NCBI GenBank assembly: GCA_030636125.1
Contig: DAOVXM010000248.1
Coordinates: 1-5,038, forward strand
Origin: Chloroflexota bacterium
GTDB taxonomy: Bacteria; Chloroflexota; Anaerolineae; Anaerolineales; UBA4823
DNA length: 5,038 nucleotides
Direction of reading: 5' to 3'
The notes under the pieces are model-generated. The model had not been told where the DNA came from and did not search any database. It was given only the letters and a program-made list of their open reading frames with translations. Shown piece by piece: positions 1 to 5,038 of this stretch. Numbering within the stretch: position 1 is the first letter of the stretch; every line of letters starts with the position of its first letter. The position numbers were made by a program, and so were the translations under genes.

Positions 1-1
1 C

Positions 2-148
2 CCAGCCATGGCCACTGAATTGACTGACCACCGCTGGTCGGTTGCTGAACTTTTTCTTTTCAAGGTTCCACCACCCCGATGGACCCCTCCTAAACGCCGG
101 GGGAGGCCTTCGAAGGCTTTGTTGGAGCTTGTCAACCAGTGCTGCTAA
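2..148 (+). CDS. Transposase, C-terminal end (partial, 5' end outside window)
   Basis: An open frame enters from the left edge and stops at TAA 146-148, giving 48 residues. The visible tail contains TDHRWSVAELFLFKVPPP, then a basic proline-rich stretch, PPKRRGRPSK, and ends in NQCC. From memory, this arrangement (a 'LTDHxWxxxELL' block, then 'VPPPxWxPPKRRGRPSK') is typical of the C-terminus of transposases that are abundant in Chloroflexota and cyanobacterial genomes. It would follow the catalytic DDE-type core, which is not in the window. The basic tail is consistent with DNA binding. Because the catalytic part is missing, the IS family cannot be named and it cannot be said whether the element is intact. 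The neighbouring permease is convergent, so the element has not obviously disrupted a gene here. Confidence 0.6.
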   Translation, partial: PAMATELTDHRWSVAELFLFKVPPPRWTPPKRRGRPSKALLELVNQCC

Positions 149-173
149 GCTCCACGTTTAAGTACTGTGATAT

Positions 174-197
174 CACTATTTGGAAGGTAGTGTTTTT
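174..197 (+). terminator. Possible intrinsic terminator after the transposase
   Basis: CACTA (174-178) can pair with TAGTG (188-192). The stem can be extended inward by two G-U pairs and one T-A pair around a GGA loop, and TTTTT (193-197) follows directly. This is the shape of a weak Rho-independent terminator 25 bases after the transposase stop codon. The stem is short and poor in GC, so it could instead be part of the insertion element's terminal inverted repeat. The adjoining perfect palindrome GTGATATCAC (167-176) shares three bases with its left arm. Confidence 0.35.
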
Positions 198-234
198 GTC
201 GATTTTGTACCGGAGGGCATCAATTGACTATTTA

Positions 235-255
235 GATCGAGATATCATCTCAATC
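235..255. repeat. Imperfect 21-bp inverted repeat in the convergent intergenic gap
   Basis: GATCGAGAT (235-243) and ATCTCAATC (247-255) are inverted around ATC with one mismatched pair. The repeat lies in the 164-base gap between the convergent transposase tail and the permease. No T-run follows on either strand, so it is a poor terminator. On the minus strand it lies 58 bases past the permease stop codon and could stabilise that transcript's 3' end. A second tiny inverted repeat, AGAGT-T-ACTCT, is at 287-297. Apart from these and the possible terminator, nothing else is evident between 149 and 312. Confidence 0.25.
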
Positions 256-312
256 GGAGTTATAAAGCTCTGGGGGATTTTTCTATAGAGTTACTCTGGA
301 CACATCATCCTG

Positions 313-2634
313 TTATATTGAAAGTTGGTTAGTTTCATTCGTGCTCGGTTCAAGCACTGTCTGCCGCAGGAAAGAGTGTAAGCGGCTGCTGCGTCTCTTA
401 ACCACTACGACGGTGACATCCGCCTCCTTGGCGATATTTTCGCTGAGGTTGCCAACCAATAAATTCTTGAACAGTGGTTCATTGGTAGCTCCAATGGCGA
501 TCAAATCGTAAGCATCTGCAGGGCTAGATCCTTTTGCAAAATTTAAGATAGTTTCGGCAATGTCGGTACCTTCAACGGCACGTTTATCGATAGGCTCGTA
601 GTCGATGCCTTCTAATACATGTTGGAAGATTTGCTCAGCACGCAATTGTCCGACTTGACCGGCACCAGGGGGCACAACGTGCATTAATGTGACCTTGACT
701 GGTTGATCCGCCCTGCTACGAGCCATATTTACTGCTATTTTTACCGCCCGGCGGCTATTAGGGCCAGCAGCAACCGGTACCAGAATCGAATGTAACAGAC
801 GGAATGCCCGGTACCTAACAATGGCTATATCAGTTGGAGGGTTATCAACAATAGGATCAATTACCGAGCCGAATAATCGTCCGGCAGTATTTGTGTAGCC
901 TGGCCAACCCAGAACGATCAGGTCAGCTGCGTTCTCTTCTGCTGTTTTACGGACAGCATCGGCGACATTGCGTCCTAGTCGGAGTAAAGTGTGCACCGGT
1001 ACATCCAGTGCTTTAGCTTGTTGAATGACAGTTTCTAGATAGGAACGCCCTTCCTTGAGCATCAGCCGACCTTCGCCCAAGGTTAACTGTGGGGGAACTT
1101 TGACGACGTGCAAGGCGAGCACCTCGCCGCCATTGTCATTAGCCAAGATGGCCCCAATGCGACCGAGAATGCGGGCCTGTTCTTGTGTTGCGACTGGGAC
1201 GACTGCGGAGTAATCCCGGCTCACCAGTACTTCTTCTAGTATGATCTCTTTTGGTTTTTCCATCTCCTCAACTTTAGAGAAGTATGCGTAATATGCTAGC
1301 AGTCCAATCACGATCCAACCAATGGCAAAATACCAGGCGATTGGGCTGAAATTAAACAGGTTAATGGCGAGGAGCCCGTTGAGCATGATGGCGATGATCG
1401 GGATGCCCGGCATCCACGGGATTTTAAAACCACGTTCCAACTCAGGCATTTTTCGGCGCAGGGCCATGACGGTGATGTTGACCTGTATGAAGAGCAGCAG
1501 AAACATAATAGCCGCTGCGGCGGCTATCTGTTCAAGATCTAGAGCCCAGGCCATGACGAGCATGAGCCCACCCGAGAATAAGATTGCCCAATAGGGGGTG
1601 CGTCGTAGTGGATGAACTCTGGCGAAGATAGGGGGCAAATTAAAGTCACGGCCCATGGCGAAGGAGACACGCGAAGAAGAGTAGGTAGTGGCGTTTAGGG
1701 CTGACATAGTGGAGACTAATCCACTGATGAGCAGGAGTATCCCGCCGAGCCCAAAGGGAAAAACCTGGCGCGCTACCTCGACGATCGCCAGTTCTTTCTG
1801 GACTCCTAAGTACTCATAAACCTGGATCCCATCTGGTGGCGTGGTAGCTCCGATAGCGGTGATGCTCACGAGAACATATAATGTAACGGCAATGGCTATA
1901 GCCAGGAAGATGGCACGAGGAATGTTGCGTTTCGGATTAATGGCCTCTTCTCCTGATTGTGCAATGATCTCGTAGCCCTCGAAGGCAATGAAGGTGAGAC
2001 TCATGGCTATGAACACATTGATCAGGCCATTAGGCATAAAAGGGTCAAAACGATCTTGCCAGGCTTCAGTACGCAACATGGCGAGGATGCCAAGGAGTAC
2101 GAATAGACCAAGAATAGCGATTTTGGCCAGGGTTATGATATTGCCGATCGTACCCGTCTCCGACGCACCTCTGAAATTGATGGCGATGAAAATCAAAATG
2201 ATCAGAGTCATGAAGACCAGGGTCATAATTTCAACGGATAGTCCAAATGTGTTGATGCCCGAGATGAGGACGAATTCGGATGCGAAACGGCCGAAACCGA
2301 GTGCATACAGGCTGCCGGCCACCGCCGCAGCGAACCAACTCATCCAGCCTGCCAGGAAACCATGTGCTCCACCTAGACCTTCTTTAACCCAGACGTAACT
2401 CCCTCCGGCTTCTGGAAGAGCGGATCCTAATTCGGCGTAGGCAAGAGCGGTAAAGCTTGTGACAATACCATTCAAGATGAAGACCATAACAAGGGCAGGA
2501 CCAGCCACACCCGCAGCAATACCGGTTAATACGAATATTCCAGCCCCGATCATGCCCCCAATACCTATCATAGTAATTGTGAAAAGGCTGAGGTTGCGGC
2601 TAAGGGCAACCTTTTCTTTAGAGTGGTGTATCAT
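313..2634 (-). CDS. APC-superfamily amino acid permease with two C-terminal universal stress (UspA) domains
   Basis: Predicted inner-membrane amino acid transporter of 773 residues. Residues 17-453 hold about 12 hydrophobic helices. Helix 1 carries GIGGMIGAGIF (24-34), the unwound substrate-binding motif of APC permeases. Helix 6 carries AFEGYE (217-222), the second family hallmark. The domain order resembles the cationic amino acid transporter/YfnA-like branch, but the substrate cannot be read from sequence. Two cytosolic UspA domains follow, at about 468-609 and 615-746. The first keeps the nucleotide-binding motif G-2x-G-9x-G-S (G576, G579, G589, S590). In the second the equivalent is G715, N718, G728, N729, so binding may be weakened. 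Both have VPVA where many Usps have VPVD. Permeases alone are usually about 430-500 residues, so the length is explained by the fusion. The frame remains open upstream to a TTG at 2655. I prefer the ATG at 2634 because GGAG lies 9 bases before it, whereas the GGGGAGG near 2674-2680 is about 18 bases from the TTG. The gene is transcribed alone and diverges from the LytM gene. Confidence 0.9.
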   Translation of the reverse strand: MIHHSKEKVALSRNLSLFTITMIGIGGMIGAGIFVLTGIAAGVAGPALVMVFILNGIVTSFTALAYAELGSALPEAGGSYVWVKEGLGGAHGFLAGWMSWFAAAVAGSLYALGFGRFASEFVLISGINTFGLSVEIMTLVFMTLIILIFIAINFRGASETGTIGNIITLAKIAILGLFVLLGILAMLRTEAWQDRFDPFMPNGLINVFIAMSLTFIAFEGYEIIAQSGEEAINPKRNIPRAIFLAIAIAVTLYVLVSITAIGATTPPDGIQVYEYLGVQKELAIVEVARQVFPFGLGGILLLISGLVSTMSALNATTYSSSRVSFAMGRDFNLPPIFARVHPLRRTPYWAILFSGGLMLVMAWALDLEQIAAAAAIMFLLLFIQVNITVMALRRKMPELERGFKIPWMPGIPIIAIMLNGLLAINLFNFSPIAWYFAIGWIVIGLLAYYAYFSKVEEMEKPKEIILEEVLVSRDYSAVVPVATQEQARILGRIGAILANDNGGEVLALHVVKVPPQLTLGEGRLMLKEGRSYLETVIQQAKALDVPVHTLLRLGRNVADAVRKTAEENAADLIVLGWPGYTNTAGRLFGSVIDPIVDNPPTDIAIVRYRAFRLLHSILVPVAAGPNSRRAVKIAVNMARSRADQPVKVTLMHVVPPGAGQVGQLRAEQIFQHVLEGIDYEPIDKRAVEGTDIAETILNFAKGSSPADAYDLIAIGATNEPLFKNLLVGNLSENIAKEADVTVVVVKRRSSRLHSFLRQTVLEPSTNETNQLSI

Positions 2635-2643
2635 AAAGGGGAA

Positions 2644-2647
2644 CTCC
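2644..2647 (-). promoter_or_regulatory. Ribosome binding site favouring ATG at 2634
   Basis: On the minus strand GGAG lies 9 bases before the ATG at 2634, which begins MIHHSKEK. A longer purine tract, GGGGAGG, lies further upstream, about 18 bases from the in-frame TTG at 2655, too far for normal spacing. This supports the shorter 773-residue product, but the TTG start adding seven residues cannot be excluded. Confidence 0.5.
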
Positions 2648-2711
2648 GGTGCCAAGAATCTATTATTTGATTGTCCTCCCCTATAGTGCAGTGTTGTGAT
2701 TGACGGTAGAA

Positions 2712-2742
2712 ATTTTAAGAAAATCGATCAGTGAATCGTCAA
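2712..2742 (-). promoter_or_regulatory. Candidate promoter for the permease-Usp gene
   Basis: Read on the minus strand, TTGACG (2742-2737) resembles a -35 box (5 of 6) and TAAAAT (2717-2712) resembles a -10 box (5 of 6). The 19-base spacer is longer than the ideal 17. The -10 lies about 77 bases before the ATG at 2634. This is the best sigma-70-like pair seen on that strand of the divergent region. It is a pattern match only, and the AT-rich region would yield chance matches. Confidence 0.3.
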
Positions 2743-2870
2743 AAAATTAAGTAAATGGATATTCAATTTGCTCAAACGCCGATGATGACGGACATTTAAT
2801 TCCTGATTTCATAGTTACAGTTGAAGTATTTTACCCTTCTTTAACAGTTTACAGAAAAGATGTTAATTTT

Positions 2871-2882
2871 TTCATGCATGAA
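2871..2882. repeat. Perfect 12-bp palindrome, possible operator
   Basis: TTCATGCATGAA reads identically on both strands. It ends 20 bases before a GATAAT hexamer (2903-2908) that may serve as the -10 of the LytM-gene promoter, so it would sit at the -35 position or just upstream of it. A dimeric regulator site is possible. A single 12-bp palindrome in AT-rich DNA can also arise by chance. Confidence 0.25.
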
Positions 2883-2956
2883 TTGTGGTAAAAATAGCAT
2901 CAGATAATTGGATTGATTTCCATGCCCAAAAGAGACCTGAGTTTATGAATACCCAT

Positions 2957-2963
2957 AGGAGGA
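2957..2963 (+). promoter_or_regulatory. Strong Shine-Dalgarno for the LytM-domain gene
   Basis: AGGAGGA lies 7 bases before the ATG at 2971. This near-consensus site fixes the start of the downstream gene, whose first residues then form a charged tip plus hydrophobic export signal. Confidence 0.8.
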
Positions 2964-2970
2964 ACGATAG

Positions 2971-4038
2971 ATGAAATCTCCAAGAATGTACCCTGTAATC
3001 CTACTATTCTTAATGCTGGTGATAATTACCATGGGGTGTGCACTTGCTAGCCAGGTCATGGGAGTGGATGAGGCGACACCATCGACCAACTTAACTCCGG
3101 TAGCAACTAAAGAGGTTGTTCCGACAATGGTTGATACACCATTGCCAGCGGAAGAAGAGACCTCAGAACCTGTTGAACCACCAACCTCAACGCTACCACC
3201 GCCAACAGAACCGCCAACTGAAATAACCCCATGTTACGCTGAAGAATGTACAACTAGCGGAATTTTTCTGTTAGCGCGGCCAATTGGACCATCAGGCCGA
3301 AATGTCGTTGATCCCTCTTACCGGTTTGGGGAACTTGGACGGGGTAGACGTGAACCGAACCATGGTGTTTCTTTCCTGAATTCTTTGGGCACACCTGTGT
3401 TAGCTGTTGCAAGTGGTGAGGTAGTTGTGGCTGGGGATGACCACAATAAGATTTATGCGACGTACCCTGACCGGTATGGAAACCTGGTAATTATGAAACA
3501 TAACTTGGGGGTTTTATCCGAACCCGTCTACACTTTGTATGCTCATCTTTCAGAGATAATGGTAAAGGAGGGAGAAAACGTAGAGAAAGGGCAGGAGATC
3601 GGTCTGGTGGGGATGAGTGGTGATATTGCCGGGAGCAACCTGCATTTTGAAGTCAGGCTGGGTGAAAATTCTTACCAGGCGGTACGTAATCCAGAACTGT
3701 GGCTAGAGAACCTCTCGGATGAAGAAGATCAAACTCAAGGTGCGATAGCTGGCCGAGTGGTTAACAAGCAAGGGGATATCTTGCTAATTCCAAGCTTCGT
3801 GATCGAACGTTTAGGTGGTCCAGGTCAGCCAGCCTTAGAGACCTATTATATAGACTCATATAAAGATAAAAGGTTCGCCGGTCTTACCCCATGGGAGGAG
3901 AGTTTTGCTATAGGTGATTTACCTCCGGGCTCTTACCAGATCACTTTTCTACGGAATAATGATACTCACCAGCGTGTGGTGGATGTGCTGCCCGGTCAGT
4001 TAACTTTTGCGTCTTTCCAGCTCGAAGGTGAGAATTAA
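2971..4038 (+). CDS. Exported (probable lipoprotein) LytM/M23-domain protein with degenerate active site
   Basis: 355 residues. Residues 1-22 are a signal peptide with hydrophobic core VILLFLMLVIITMG followed by C23. TMGC is a weak lipobox, so the protein is probably lipid-anchored, or else cut by signal peptidase I. Residues 35-87 are a Pro/Thr/Glu-rich linker as in wall-spanning proteins, then a cysteine pair (C88, C93). A LytM/M23 fold covers about 100-246: GTPVLAVASGEVVVAG (140-155), YAHL (190-193), KGQEIGLVGMSG (206-217), LHFEVR (224-229) and RNPELWL (239-245). Active M23 enzymes cut peptidoglycan cross-bridges using the HxxxD zinc site and HxH. Here these read NHGVS (N130, S134) and NLH (N223, H225); H192 of YAHL remains. 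Two of three zinc ligands and one catalytic histidine are therefore replaced, suggesting a non-enzymatic binder or activator, as in EnvC/NlpD. Residues about 256-353 (GAIAGRVVNKQGD... IGDLPPGSYQITF) resemble a carboxypeptidase-regulatory or CnaB-like beta-sandwich. A GNAT gene follows 23 bases later on the same strand. Confidence 0.85.
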   Translation: MKSPRMYPVILLFLMLVIITMGCALASQVMGVDEATPSTNLTPVATKEVVPTMVDTPLPAEEETSEPVEPPTSTLPPPTEPPTEITPCYAEECTTSGIFLLARPIGPSGRNVVDPSYRFGELGRGRREPNHGVSFLNSLGTPVLAVASGEVVVAGDDHNKIYATYPDRYGNLVIMKHNLGVLSEPVYTLYAHLSEIMVKEGENVEKGQEIGLVGMSGDIAGSNLHFEVRLGENSYQAVRNPELWLENLSDEEDQTQGAIAGRVVNKQGDILLIPSFVIERLGGPGQPALETYYIDSYKDKRFAGLTPWEESFAIGDLPPGSYQITFLRNNDTHQRVVDVLPGQLTFASFQLEGEN

Positions 4039-4061
4039 ACCACCAAGAGTGGCATCATAAA

Positions 4062-4529
4062 TTGCCACAACACTTAACTTTCACGCTGCGACCTGCTACC
4101 CAAGCCGACTCGTCGAAAATCCGCGCCTTGGTCCGCGCGGTGAACATCAACCCAATCGGCTTGGATTGGCATCGCTTTGTCGTAGCATCCAACCTGGTGG
4201 GGGAGATTATCGGTTGCGGTCAAGTCAAGTCGCATCGAGATGGTTCGTTAGAATTAGCTTCAATTGCGGTTCAACCAGATTGGCGTGGACTTGGAGTGGC
4301 TCGGACCATCATCGAGCACTTGCTAGTCACTCATCCAGGCGAGCTGTACCTGACCTGCCGTGCTGGGCTGGAGCCTTTCTACAATAAATTCGATTTTTTC
4401 AGCATTAGTGAAGATGATATGCCAATTTATTTTTTATGGGCTTGGCGACTCTATGTCGTCCTGAAATCTCTAGGCTTGGTGGGGGAGAAATTAGTGGTCA
4501 TGAAACGTGATACCCTGACAGATTTGTAA
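4062..4529 (+). CDS. GNAT-family N-acetyltransferase
   Basis: 155 residues, a normal size for a single-domain cytosolic GNAT enzyme, which moves an acetyl group from acetyl-CoA to an amine. The N-terminus has the usual LRPATQADSSKIRALV (9-24). Motif A is seen as LASIAVQPDWRGLGVA (65-80), whose RGLGVA is the acetyl-CoA pyrophosphate-binding loop (Q/R-x-x-G-x-G/A). FYNKFDFF (106-113) matches motif B ('FYxkxGF'), with D in place of the common G. The segment NPIGLDWHRF (30-39) followed by GCGQVKSHRDGSLELASIAV is what I remember of a subfamily annotated as ArgA-like or plain GNAT; the substrate is unknown. Start: TTG 4062 is the first NTG codon after an in-frame stop at 4029, with a weak AAGAG 12 bases before it. 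Initiation may thus be poor or coupled to the LytM gene, which ends 23 bases upstream. Confidence 0.85.
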   Translation: MPQHLTFTLRPATQADSSKIRALVRAVNINPIGLDWHRFVVASNLVGEIIGCGQVKSHRDGSLELASIAVQPDWRGLGVARTIIEHLLVTHPGELYLTCRAGLEPFYNKFDFFSISEDDMPIYFLWAWRLYVVLKSLGLVGEKLVVMKRDTLTDL

Positions 4530-4536
4530 GAAGTAG

Positions 4537-4565
4537 TTGACTCATGTAATACTTTCAGATAATAT
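4537..4565 (+). promoter_or_regulatory. Candidate promoter for the GGDEF gene
   Basis: TTGACT (4537-4542, 5 of 6 to the -35 consensus) and TAATAT (4560-4565, 4 of 6 to the -10) are separated by exactly 17 bases. The pair starts 8 bases after the GNAT stop codon. Transcription would begin near 4572 and give a leader of about 33 bases before the GTG at 4605. The spacer and -10 lie wholly in the left arm of the large inverted repeat, so a protein bound to the repeat would occlude RNA polymerase. Confidence 0.5.
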
Positions 4566-4591
4566 GATGATATATTATCTGAAAGTATTAC
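4546..4591. repeat. Perfect inverted repeat, 20-bp arms and 6-base loop
   Basis: The left arm at 4546-4565 (begins GTAATACTTTC) is the exact reverse complement of the right arm at 4572-4591 (ends GAAAGTATTAC), around the loop GATGAT. No mismatch occurs in 20 pairs, which chance hardly explains. No T-run follows on either strand, and the arms are AT-rich, so it is not a classical intrinsic terminator. It overlaps the candidate promoter at 4537-4565 and ends one base before the ribosome binding site of the GGDEF gene. It could be an operator, a hairpin in read-through RNA from the upstream genes, or a small palindromic mobile repeat (MITE/REP-like). Confidence 0.9.
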
Positions 4592-4592
4592 C

Positions 4593-4597
4593 GAGGT
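4593..4597 (+). promoter_or_regulatory. Ribosome binding site setting the GTG start of the GGDEF gene
   Basis: GAGGT lies 7 bases before GTG 4605, the first plausible start after an in-frame TAA at 4560. It begins one base outside the right arm of the inverted repeat, so a hairpin in read-through RNA would sit directly against the ribosome landing site. Confidence 0.6.
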
Positions 4598-4604
4598 AAA
4601 ACCT

Positions 4605-5038
4605 GTGCATAAACACTGGCTGGGAAACTTAATTGATATTCAGGGGGAAATTGATGAGTTGCGCCTGAAAGTGGCAGAGCTTTGCTGGGATGAACCCTTT
4701 GGAATGTTGACTCGAAACGCCTTCTTACAGCGCTGCCGTGAACTTCCACGAATACCGTGCCGAATCGTTTTCATTGACCTGGATGATATCGGAGATCTCA
4801 ATCTCAGATATGGATACAAGGAGGTGGACAGGCGGATAAAATCCATCTTCAACGGCTTCTATAACCCAAAAGAATTGGTGGCTCGCTGGTATTCGGGTGA
4901 CGAAATTGTAGTTCTATTTGATGATGTCCCAGATGTGGCGCAGCGAATGCATGAACTTCAACTAGCAGCCCATACGCAGGGGATCACTTTTGTATACGCG
5001 ACTGGAGTTTGGCAGGTGGGGGATTTTTCAGTTGAAGA
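4605..5038 (+). CDS. GGDEF-domain protein with SGDEI signature (partial, 3' end outside window)
   Basis: 144 complete codons run off the right edge. A short helical lead (residues 9-28, LIDIQGEIDELRLKVAELCW) precedes the domain start DEPFGMLTRNAFL (29-41), equivalent to the usual 'DxLTGLxNRxxF'. FIDLDDIGDLN (57-67) matches 'xxDxDxFKxxND'; D58 is the expected metal ligand and N66 the expected GTP contact, while the FK pair is replaced by IG. The signature loop reads RWYSGDEIVVLF (94-105). Compared with GGDEF, the first glycine is serine, the phenylalanine is isoleucine and one extra residue lies between the arginine and the loop; the acidic pair D99-E100 is kept. No RxxD inhibitory site is seen upstream of the loop. 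GGDEF domains make cyclic di-GMP from two GTP; with these changes the protein may be active, weak, or only a GTP or c-di-GMP sensor. No membrane or sensory domain precedes it; a C-terminal partner domain beyond the window is possible. Confidence 0.75.
   Translation, partial: MHKHWLGNLIDIQGEIDELRLKVAELCWDEPFGMLTRNAFLQRCRELPRIPCRIVFIDLDDIGDLNLRYGYKEVDRRIKSIFNGFYNPKELVARWYSGDEIVVLFDDVPDVAQRMHELQLAAHTQGITFVYATGVWQVGDFSVE

Larger units (their letters stand above)
2656..2970. other. Divergent intergenic region, AT-rich, non-coding
   Basis: About 315 bases separate the start of the leftward permease from that of the rightward LytM gene. No convincing coding frame or structured RNA is seen. It must carry promoters for both directions: a candidate leftward pair lies at 2712-2742. 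For the rightward gene the best -10-like hexamer is GATAAT (2903-2908), without a good -35 at 17 bases. A perfect 12-bp palindrome at 2871-2882 overlaps that missing -35 zone. A ten-codon frame (ATG 2945 to TGA 2974) overlaps the LytM start codon but lacks a ribosome binding site of its own. Confidence 0.7.

Noticed and set aside
1322..2686. Open frames on the plus strand opposite the permease (1322-1594, 1988-2398, 2459-2686)
   Set aside because: They are antisense to a well-conserved membrane domain and their residue make-up is what reversed hydrophobic codons give. They have no family features.
2945..2974. Ten-codon frame whose TGA overlaps the ATG of the LytM gene (ATGA)
   Set aside because: It would be a coupled leader peptide, but there is no ribosome binding site before its ATG, its codons include the Shine-Dalgarno of the next gene, and the peptide (MNTHRRNDR) shows no attenuation-type composition.
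4166..4387. Alternative plus-strand frame within the GNAT gene
   Set aside because: It overlaps the acetyl-CoA binding motif of a clear GNAT protein in another frame and has no recognisable features.
2971..4529. A new defence or signalling operon formed by the LytM and GNAT genes
   Set aside because: Both are common families and adjacency is the only link. No toxin, nuclease or partner features are seen.
4546..4591. Intrinsic terminator after the GNAT gene
   Set aside because: The hairpin is perfect but AT-rich and is followed by CCGAGG on one strand and a mixed sequence on the other, with no T-run. A terminator by another mechanism cannot be excluded.
4640..4852. Minus-strand 70-codon frame within the GGDEF gene
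   Set aside because: It is antisense to the conserved FIDLDD region and has a low-complexity Ser/Arg composition typical of a shadow frame.
4605..5038. Minimal CRISPR polymerase (mCpol) or Cas10-like nucleotide cyclase
   Set aside because: The small size and altered loop prompted the idea, but the DEPFGMLTRNAF opening and D-x-D...N layout are those of ordinary GGDEF domains. No CRISPR repeats or effector genes are visible nearby.

Overview
The window looks like a bacterial chromosome segment of mixed content, most compatible with a Chloroflexota (Anaerolineae-like) genome. This rests on remembered family patterns: a secreted LytM-type protein with a Pro/Thr linker and an 'RNPELWL' end to its domain, an amino-acid permease fused to universal stress domains, and a transposase tail with a 'PPKRRGRPSK' ending. 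None of these is diagnostic, so the taxon is an inference of moderate to low certainty.

Layout. Positions 2-148 (+) are the last 48 codons of a transposase-like gene that enters from the left edge. A possible intrinsic terminator and short palindromes follow. A large gene reads leftwards (313-2634, -). It encodes a 12-helix APC-superfamily permease with two C-terminal UspA domains. A roughly 315-base non-coding divergent region (2656-2970) separates it from a rightward group. That group holds a probable lipoprotein with a LytM/M23 domain and a C-terminal beta-rich domain (2971-4038), then a GNAT acetyltransferase 23 bases later (4062-4529). A perfect 20-bp-arm inverted repeat (4546-4591) lies over a good sigma-70-like promoter. 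Beyond it a GGDEF-domain gene (4605-) starts at GTG and runs off the right edge.

How the genes relate. The permease is probably an autonomous transporter whose uptake could be tuned by nucleotide binding to its cytosolic Usp domains. The LytM protein and the GNAT enzyme are probably co-transcribed, but nothing in the sequence ties their functions together. The GGDEF gene appears to have its own promoter and a potential operator.

Most notable points. (1) The LytM domain has substitutions at two of three zinc ligands and one catalytic histidine, suggesting a non-catalytic cell-wall binder or regulator. (2) The 46-bp palindrome coincides with the promoter of the GGDEF gene. (3) The GGDEF protein has an SGDEI signature and almost no N-terminal sensor. 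(4) The two Usp domains differ: the first keeps the ATP-binding motif and the second does not. I see no convincing wholly new multi-gene system; no CRISPR array, tRNA or rRNA is visible.
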